A model generated the notes under the pieces. The model searched no databases. It was not told the DNA's origin and saw nothing but the letters and a program-made list of their open reading frames with translations. Positions 57,001-64,000 of a stretch of DNA of 64,000 nt are shown one piece after another (the first letter of the stretch is position 1; each line of letters opens with the position of its first letter). Origin of the DNA: Marisa cornuarietis (Eukaryota > Mollusca > Gastropoda > Architaenioglossa > Ampullariidae); the NCBI GenBank assembly GCA_004794655.1, contig SMMW01000501.1, forward strand, positions 1,341,460-1,405,459. The letters are read 5' to 3'. The position numbers were made by a program, and so were the translations under genes.

Positions 57001-58478
57001 GTGGTCAGAATCTGTTCTTTTTTTAGAAATTCATCCATATTTTGCACCTATTGTAATAATTGTTTCAATATAGTAGTAACATATTTTATTCGTGCATAAC
57101 AAGCCAGTAATAGCATAATGAGACTGCATTCTCAGGTGTACTATAAAAATTACCACCAACACCTCATCCCAGTGACTAATGCCTTAAATGAGAATGCTAA
57201 AAAAATGTCAGTAGATTCATCATCACGTAAGTGAGGATCCACTTCACACTTTCACAGTATTATCATTATACTAATTGTAATAGTTATAGTGACAAGCAAC
57301 TGCGTTGTAGGAGACAACTCTCAACTACAGTGCACATTGCAAATTGTCAATAAATTCATAGCTATTACCTATCTTCGTCCTTCGGGAAGGTGTAGAAAAG
57401 CTTCCCTTTGGAGCTTAATTTAAATCTGGCCTTATGATAGTTTATTGCAGAAGAAAATGTTCCGCCTTGCCTCACACGATCACCTTCGCTGGCTTGTACC
57501 AGGCTGTGTTTCTTAACATCAACTTAGTAAGGAAAGATAACTGTAACTGACGAGTTTCCCTTTCAGTCGCAAGTGCGCCCTCTCATTACCTGTCATTCTG
57601 CCCCCACCCCTCACTGGTGGACAGTGTTGTAGTGGTTGTTGTTGTGCACAACATTGCTCAACCTGAGCAACTGGCACCTATTCACTGGGGTGAGTACTGA
57701 GTAGGATTTCTTGGGACCTCACAAGGGGGGCAACTGCGCTTTGTATGTAATCTCTGGATTTGCGTCCCTTGTAAGAGATGAGAAGCAGTCCTCTGAGCCA
57801 TGTTTGCTGTACTAAAAAAAATTTAAACAATCACAGCTACCACTGTAGGAATAGTCTGACAAGAAAATCCTAATTGAGCAATGTATAAAAGAAAGAGCAT
57901 GTTACTTGTCAACTGAGCATGTTATGAACTTAGAAGATGATAAGGACCACAAAAAATGTTATGCTACATGCTTTATGTTTTTGGAGCATCCTAGTTTTCT
58001 CTGCATTCTTGTTTTCTGTGCTTTAGAACACTGGGTTCTTTTGTTGTTTTTTTTTTAGCTGTTAACAAATAAGGGGAAATCATGCAAAAGAAATGCAACA
58101 TGGCGCACCTAAGTAGCCAAAATATGGTACACAGCATTAGTGTATCAACTGATAAACTGACCATCTTTATATGTGTTTGTTATAGTAGTAGTAGTACGGG
58201 TCATTTAATAATAATGTATACTTGTAATGAGCAGTATCATGACAAAGATAGATTGCACTCTCTGCGCAGACCAGTAATGAAGAATAAACATTAGATAACA
58301 AACAGTAGATGATGAGGTATAGACACACTCAGCAACATAAAGATGTGGTACAAGAGTAAAATGTAAAGCATTGGATGAAGGTATGAAGGGATATAGGTAC
58401 TGTGAACAGTGCGAGATGGAGTCATTACATGATGGTTAACATGCCAGACAATATTGCAAAGGAGTTAAGAATAGCAAT
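57001..58478. other. Unassigned stretch without recognised gene
   Basis: No domain or splice-bounded exon. 'tgcccccacccctcactgg' at about 57599 resembles a degraded hAT right end, but the flanks do not form an 8-bp duplication with 55571-55578. Confidence 0.4.
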
Positions 58479-58620
58479 TCAGGGATAGTACTTTGTCAAC
58501 AGATATGTTTTCAGAGAACGTTTGAATGTAGCCTTATAGTAAGAGTGGTGAATGTGATTTAGAAGAGAGTTCCACAGAGGGAGATGTGACTGTCTTGGTA
58601 GGAGGGTAGGATGGAATGTG
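58479..58620 (-). mobile_element. LINE RT C-terminal fragment
   Basis: The minus frame ends LWNSLLNHIHHSYYKATFKR and SLKTYLLTKYYP, the 'WNSLP..IR...S...FK..LKTYLF' tail of CR1/L2-like RTs. The rest of the element is not recognised. Confidence 0.6.
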
Positions 58621-59350
58621 GGAGTTGGATGAGGAGCGAGGGTTTCAAGCAGGAGTGTGGACAGACAAAATTTCAGTAAAGTAGTTGGGGGAGGAGCAAT
58701 AAAAGAATCCATAGCAGAGAGTTGAGAGCTTCTAGTCTATTTTAGCTTTTATTGGTGGTCGATGAAGAGAGTAAAGAAGTGGTGTAACATGTTCACATTT
58801 GCGAATCCGGAAAACGAGACGAGTTCTCGACTTTGTGAAGCTTGTGAATGAGGTATTGTGAACAACCAGCAAGAAGAGTGTTGAATAGTCTAGTTTGGAA
58901 ACAGCACATGAGCAGATGAGAATTTTGGTGGCTGAGATGGACAGTAAGCTGAATGGAAGATCCTTACTGACTGATTAATTATTTCTGTAATATTTGTTTT
59001 AATTTAGTGTATTTTCAGTGATAAAATCATAAATATACAGGTTTTGGTGAATCTTTTTCCATACCTACAAGTTCCAAGTACACAAAGTATATTACAAGCA
59101 TGAGTGATTCCAATTTACACATGACAGACTATTTAATGTTTCATGTGCACAGTAGTCAAAGCTAATGGATCACAAATCTTTTGAAATGTGTAAGACTTCA
59201 CCTTCGACCATATCAAGCGGCCTTCCAAATGTCTGAATAATTTGTTGCAAAAATTTACAATAACATTACGTCAGACTGCTGCTGCCAGTTCGGAGTTCCC
59301 CAAATGGTTTTGCAAATTTTTTAATATAACTTATTTACAGTTCATTGACA

Positions 59351-59367
59351 ACAACAACAACAACAAC

Positions 59368-59400
<33 letters not shown>

Positions 59401-60262
59401 GATTTTTATAGCGCACATGCACACTCATAGAGAGCATGCTCTTAGCACTTAAAACGAGGAAGAGATGTGGACTACATGGATAGAACACGAGGGACGGAAA
59501 AATAAACGACGGTACTGACAACAAACAGAAAACAAAGAAAACACAAAAGACACCAAATAACAGGAACAGAGAAAATATAGTGATTCTACAGAGAACGATG
59601 GTAGACAAGTAGCAAGAGGGAAGGGGCGAGGGTAAGAAGGACTAGCATTGTGTGGACTGTGTTAGGAGTAATGCTCAAGGAAGAGGTGAGTTTTCAGTGC
59701 AGAGTTGAAGGATTCAGTTGTAGGAAGGTGGCGGATATGGAGAGAGAGAGAGTTCCATTGTTTTGCTGCACAGAAGACAAAAAGTCCTGTGACCATATGT
59801 TGTTGTTCTAGTGACAGGAACAGTTAGGATACGGTTGTCAGAGGAAGAGCGGAGTTGTCTGACCGGGATGTATAGGAAGAGAAGTTCAGAGAAATAGTCA
59901 GGACAGGAGCCAGCAAAGAAATTAAAACACAGCACAGACAGTTTGTACTGAATGCGAGAACGGATGGGTAGTCAGTGTAGAAAATGAAGGAGAGGAGTGA
60001 CATGGTCCCGTTTCCTAGATATAAGCACCAGACGTGCAGTGGAGTTCTGTACTTTTCAGAGTATCTCAATGAGGGATGAGGGGCAGCCTGCCAGCAATAA
60101 GTTGCAGTAGTCAAGTCGTGAAACAACAAACACACAGACAAGAGTGTTGGTAGCACGTGTAGAGAGAAAGTGACGGATGGCACTAATCTTACGTAGCTTA
60201 TAATAGACAGACAGACAGACAGCTGTAACATGTTTATCATAATAGACAGACTGACAGACAGC
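59351..60262 (-). mobile_element. LINE-A copy, minus strand
   Basis: It begins on the plus strand with (CAA)n(TAA)n (59351-59399), then the inverse of the 3' UTR and RT C-terminus. Minus frames show DNRILTVPVT, CFNFFAGSCPDYFSELLFLY, and VSRLDYCNLLLAGCPSSLIE. At the right end are about two 39-bp units (CQSVYYDKH) joined to YYKLRKISAIRHFLSTRATN. It is cut at 60262 by the LTR. Several frame breaks. Confidence 0.85.
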
Positions 60263-61330
60263 TGTCACGGATCGACCCGTGATAGTAAGGGAGGAACTAG
60301 AGTTAGTTCCCTGCTAGGTTGTAAGGCAGGGCTAGTTTCTCCTTTACGCGAAAATATGAATGTGAGAATGAGAGTTAGTCCCCTTTAGGTATTAAGAAGC
60401 AATACTAGTCCCCCTTGAATGAGATTTGATGAATGTGAGTATGGTTCATAGTGCGACTGAGTAAAGTAGTCACAGATTTCCTGTAAGGCAACTGAGTTGA
60501 TTGGATTTTTAGTCCCCGACCTAACGTCCTAGTGTAAGGACATAGGAAACTGTACTGTGTGTAAGTGAGCGGGGAGCAGAACTAATTCCTTGCATAGCCA
60601 AGGAATTAGGGGGTCAAGAAGATTGGATGAAGATTGTCGTCAGTGAGCCGAGTGCCCTGCGACCAGGAGTATATAATATCGTCAGTGAGCTGTGTGCCCT
60701 ACGATCAGGAATATAATATCGTCAGTGAGCTGTGTGCCCTACGATCTAGAATTCATAGTCGTCAGGAGCTGAGTGCCCTACGACCTGGAAGTATTACCTT
60801 CAAATTTGCTGTGTGCCTGACCCCAGGGAGTACGAGCCTCCGTTGAAGGATTCTGCGCGCCAACCGCGGCAAGGGAGATAATTCTATATCTGTGTTAGAG
60901 ACGGAATGAATGCGAAGAGGACTGGAAACTGTATGTAAGTTGATCTCTTCATATTTGACCAAAGACTTTCGTGGCGGGACGATTGATTTATACGTCCTTT
61001 TCGGTCGGATACCTAATGACTTGGAACTGTAGAGAATCGGTTCAGTAGTTGTAAGAGTTGGTTTTGATTGTAATGATAGCGAGATGGTGATATGTATCGT
61101 GATTCATGTTCTCTTATTGATATATTGATTTATGTTTAAGGATTTATTGAAGGATTACTGATGTATCTTGATCTCTATACAACTTCGTTAGAAACCCCAC
61201 CTTAAGTACACAGCTCGAGAAACCCATGTGCAGATCTTAGTGTTTTGTGTTGATTGAAAGAACACGTGAAGCGCGCCGTGTAGTCCATGTGTGTGGTGTG
61301 ACCTGTCTACACGTTCAGCGGTCCTTCACA
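60263..61330 (+). mobile_element. LTR (1068 bp) related to the solo LTR at 27150
   Basis: It starts TGTCACGGATCGACCCGTGA and ends GCGGTCCTTCACA. The body shares 'acccatgtgcagatctt.gtg', 'gaaagaacacgtga' and repeated 'ctgtgtgccctacga'-type units with 27150-28082. It inserted into, or recombined at, the LINE-A minisatellite. No matching target duplication follows 61330. Instead an inverted LTR end begins. Confidence 0.65.
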
Positions 61331-61403
61331 ATTCTATAATTCTATCACGTCGGGGCCACCAATTGTGAAGGACCGCTGAACGTGTAGACAGGTCACACCA
61401 CAC
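61291..61403. repeat. Perfect 43-bp palindrome of LTR ends
   Basis: 61291-61333 (gtgtggtgtgacctgtctac ... cttcacaatt) is repeated exactly inverted at 61361-61403, loop 27 nt. On the minus strand the loop side reads ...CTTCACAATTGG then TGGCCCCGACGTG, which looks like a primer-binding site (TGG...) next to an LTR end. Two LTR ends thus face each other head to head. Confidence 0.9.
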
Positions 61404-62570
61404 AAGAAGGCCGTTGTGTCCCGTCGCTAGGTGCCTACTGAACTGACTCACATGGTCACTGTCAGTAGATGTGTTGAGTTGAGGGCCTGACATTCTTGTG
61501 GCTAATCCCACGTGATCTGTTGTCATGGTGAGCAAAAGCAGCCTCACATTAGCACGTGAAATGGCAAGTGTTGTAATGATGAAAGTGCTCATTAGAGATT
61601 TAAATTCTCTGTATCTCGGTTAGCTTGTAATCGTCTTTTACTGGTACAGTTAGAATTATTTTTAAACATTAAACAATGCTGCAGCTACCAAGGCTGGTGA
61701 TAGCAAATCATCATCCTGCAAGAAGTCATGGGTTAATGACGGGGCCCGTCTGGGAAGAGATCTGGGACCCTTGCGGGAAACCACGCCGGGAACCCGGTGG
61801 ATTTTGGAAGTGGGACCCTTGAGTGGCCTAGGCGGGAATACCCGGTTAGTTGCCTACATCCAACCCTTCACATTTCCGCTTGCAACCTGGTTTTCGCAGC
61901 CCCTTTATTTGCCCGCATCCATTAAACCTTTCAAATTCCCGCTTTCATCCCTCATCCAGTCATTTACTATCACTAGTACACAGCCTGGCACACCATGAAA
62001 AAACATTCAAGAGCTTTTCAAAATCTCATCTTTCGCTCATCTTCAAGTGCATGGATGCTCTTGCACTCGAACTTAGTACAACTATTTGGCAAGAGATACG
62101 ATTATACACTTTTATTAATTACAACAAATTATAGAAGGTTAAACAGTTTAAATTATTTACAGCATAAATCTTGTTTTTAAACAAACCATGTACAACAAAA
62201 ATTGATCAATTTACTTACAAAAATTATGGTCAATTTATCCTTAGTTCAAAATGAAAGGAAGATAGGCCTGTTTAATAAAATGTTTGTCATATGATTACTA
62301 GTGATAGGGTTGTAGTGTTGGTGCTGCACTCACGAGAATGGTTACATTAATAATTTAAAGTTAACAAACTCATTTTTGTAATTTCACCATCAGATGGCAT
62401 CCTTAGTATTTGTCATCTATCCAGGTCCTTTGCATTCATCAACCATTTCTGGGCAATGAAATCCACCTCCGCTTCCGATGTACCGGCAAATGTTTTATGG
62501 ACTGCGGCTGTGCATAAAAGGAGATTGAGCCACTTGCTTCCCTCATACAGCTGAGCGCCGACGAGCTTCA
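61404..62570. other. Unassigned stretch without recognised gene
   Basis: No exon or element end. 61740-61830 is G-rich without known motif. Confidence 0.4.
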
Positions 62571-62574
62571 GTCT

Positions 62575-63290
62575 TGTACGGAATCAAATCACATGTCGAT
62601 CAACTCCCAGAAAACTAAAGTCATGCTCTTCAAAACAAGACAAAAATAGGAAAACCTAGTCAACTCATTGCCAAGTTTCCATATTGGCATTCAAGCAATA
62701 ACGGAAGTTCAGTCCCACAAACTCATAGGGGTTACCATCGACAACAACTTATCGTGGTCCCAACACATCTCTGCCACAAGCAAAAACATTTCCAAGAAAG
62801 TCTACCAGCTGTCGAGAATTAAGCATTTCCTATAACCACACGCAAGAAAACTCTTCTATACAACCCACATTTAGTCAATCATTGACTACGCCTCCACCCT
62901 CTGGGACTCCGCTAGTGGAGTTTCCATGAAATCTCTAGCAAATGTCCAGAGGCGAGCAATAAAAGTTGTTCTACTCAAACCGACAATACAGCCGAGTGAC
63001 TTCACCTCTCTGGGCGTCCTGCCCCTAACGAAAAGACTCTTAAATTTAATAAATGTATATTCATGTACAAAATACTGACCGGTAAACTGTCCCCGAGACT
63101 CGCTTCATTGTTTTCTTCCAATTATACTCGGACTTCCCCAAAACTAACTACTCCAATCCCTAGAATAGACCTCTATAAATCTGGTCTCAAATGTTCAGGG
63201 AGCAAGCTGTGGACAGCCTCCCTCTCTATCTCAAGCAGCTGAGCTCCTGAACAGCTTTCGACGCCACCTACTAAAGATGGATGAGCCCTC
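62575..63290 (+). mobile_element. LINE RT C-terminal remnant
   Basis: Plus frames read SINSQKTKVMLFKTRQK, HKLIGVTIDNNLSWSQHISA, then YASTLWDSAS and NVQRRAIKVVL, the 'LGV.ID..L.W..HI' and 'Y.S..WG' blocks of jockey/CR1-like RTs. Stops at about 62649 and 62834 and a frameshift near 63050 show decay. The 5' RT and endonuclease are absent. Confidence 0.75.
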
Positions 63291-63328
63291 TAGAAACACC
63301 TCCCAATTCTAGGACCCATGTCAATATC

Positions 63329-63927
63329 TGTGAGAACAATACAAATACACGTTTAATAAAAAAAATGAAATAAGAGAAACAAGAGAAAGAACAATTAAAA
63401 ACAATAGATCGGGGAGAAAAGAGGACGCCTACAACTGCCCAGTACCACCCCCTCCCGCACCTATATCCTAAAATATCACCCCTCTGCAGGAAAGAACTAT
63501 GGACGAAAAGTTACTCCATTTACACCACGGTCTTTCAGCGGATGAATGTCCACACAACGGTCTCCTCTAGATAACTATCACTCCGTTGGCACAATGGATT
63601 ACCAACATATGAATGTCACTCCATTTACACCACGGTCTTTCAGCGGATAAATGTTCTCCGTCCACACAACGGTCTCCTCTAGATATCTATCACTCCGTTC
63701 GCACAATGGATTACCAATAGATGAATGTTCTTGGTGACAGCTCTTCTGCCTTTCAGCTCCTCTGCTTTTTCTTCCTCTATCTTTCAGCTCTTCTCTAACC
63801 GCCCACTCTCTTTTCTCACCCGCGCATTACGTAAAAAAACATAAAAATTGCGTCAGATTATAGTGACGCAGCAACCCCCCCCCTCCAGAACTAAAGCTCG
63901 GGCTGAGCCAGCATGCGACACGTGACA
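63329..63927 (-). mobile_element. Putative LTR-like repeat (pair with 5373-5894)
   Basis: On the minus strand it starts TGTCACGTGTCGCATG and ends GTTCTCACA. It holds a tandem duplication of about 110 bp ('ctccatttacaccacggtct' and 'gtccacacaacggtctcctc' occur twice, 63510-63580 and 63618-63690) not present in the 5.4-kb copy. The right-hand border could also be 63920. Confidence 0.4.
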
Positions 63928-64000
63928 ACAATCACCTTGCACACATTCACCTTCCACTCTTATTTGATGTTTTATCTCATGTTTACTACCAATTATTTTT

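Noticed and set aside
57590..57612. Right terminal repeat of the hAT element
   Set aside because: It resembles an inverted CAGGGGTGGGC but has mismatches, and the flanking 8 bp do not match 55571-55578.

Overview
The window looks like nuclear DNA from an invertebrate metazoan, most likely a mollusc and probably a gastropod. This is inferred from multi-exon genes with fibrinogen-related (FReD) and PAN modules, many decayed LINEs of CR1/L2 and RTE type, tRNA-derived SINEs and abundant microsatellites. No prokaryotic operon, rRNA gene, functional tRNA gene or CRISPR array was seen. Almost all host coding capacity sits in one tandem gene family on the minus strand; nearly everything else is mobile or tandem-repeat DNA.

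Host genes. Three tandem copies of a secreted or membrane-anchored fibrinogen-related gene lie on the minus strand. Copy C (872-1438) is partial and runs off the left edge. Copy A (10672-24022) can be assembled into a complete 8-exon model of 437 codons. Copy B (38320-50389) has the same exons, but its first exon is out of frame with its ATG. The predicted architecture is N-terminal hydrophobic leader, cysteine module (EB/EGF-like), PAN/apple domain split over two exons, a second cysteine module with identical cysteine spacing, and a C-terminal FReD. The leader-to-EB1 junction is phase 2. The next three junctions (EB1-PAN, the intron inside PAN, EB2-FReD) are all phase 1, the pattern expected of shuffled exons. 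The duplicated segment is about 13-16 kb per copy: about 9.2-25.4 kb (A), 37.9-50.9 kb (B) and about 1-4.1 kb (part of C). It carries LINE debris with it, including a 39-bp minisatellite just upstream of the EB1 exon in every copy.

Mobile DNA. I use local labels. LINE-A is L2/CR1-like with an (ATT)n tail and holds an in-frame 39-bp minisatellite made from its own reverse-transcriptase codons. LINE-B ends in (TCTTA)n. LINE-C ends in (TATTG)n and in one copy has a 50-bp minisatellite grown from its own coding sequence. LINE-D (28362-30850) is the longest copy, with partial endonuclease and an open RT frame, and ends in (GTCATT)n. There are further RT remnants at 20.5, 22-23, 25.6, 58.5 and 62.6-63.3 kb. 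A solo LTR with a 5-bp target duplication lies at 27150-28082. At 51.4-56.9 kb a minus-strand Ty3/gypsy-like element has been hit by a SINE, a 1.1-kb inverted-repeat element and a truncated hAT transposon. LTR ends form a perfect 43-bp palindrome at 61.3 kb.

Layout: 0-4 kb copy C and LINE debris; 4-9 kb repeats; 9.2-25.4 kb copy A unit; 25.5-37.4 kb LINEs, solo LTR, minisatellites and SINEs; 37.9-50.9 kb copy B unit; 51-57 kb nested LTR, foldback and hAT elements; 57-64 kb LINE and LTR debris. The FReD genes would be expected to encode lectin-like recognition proteins, but that role is inferred from the domain family only.
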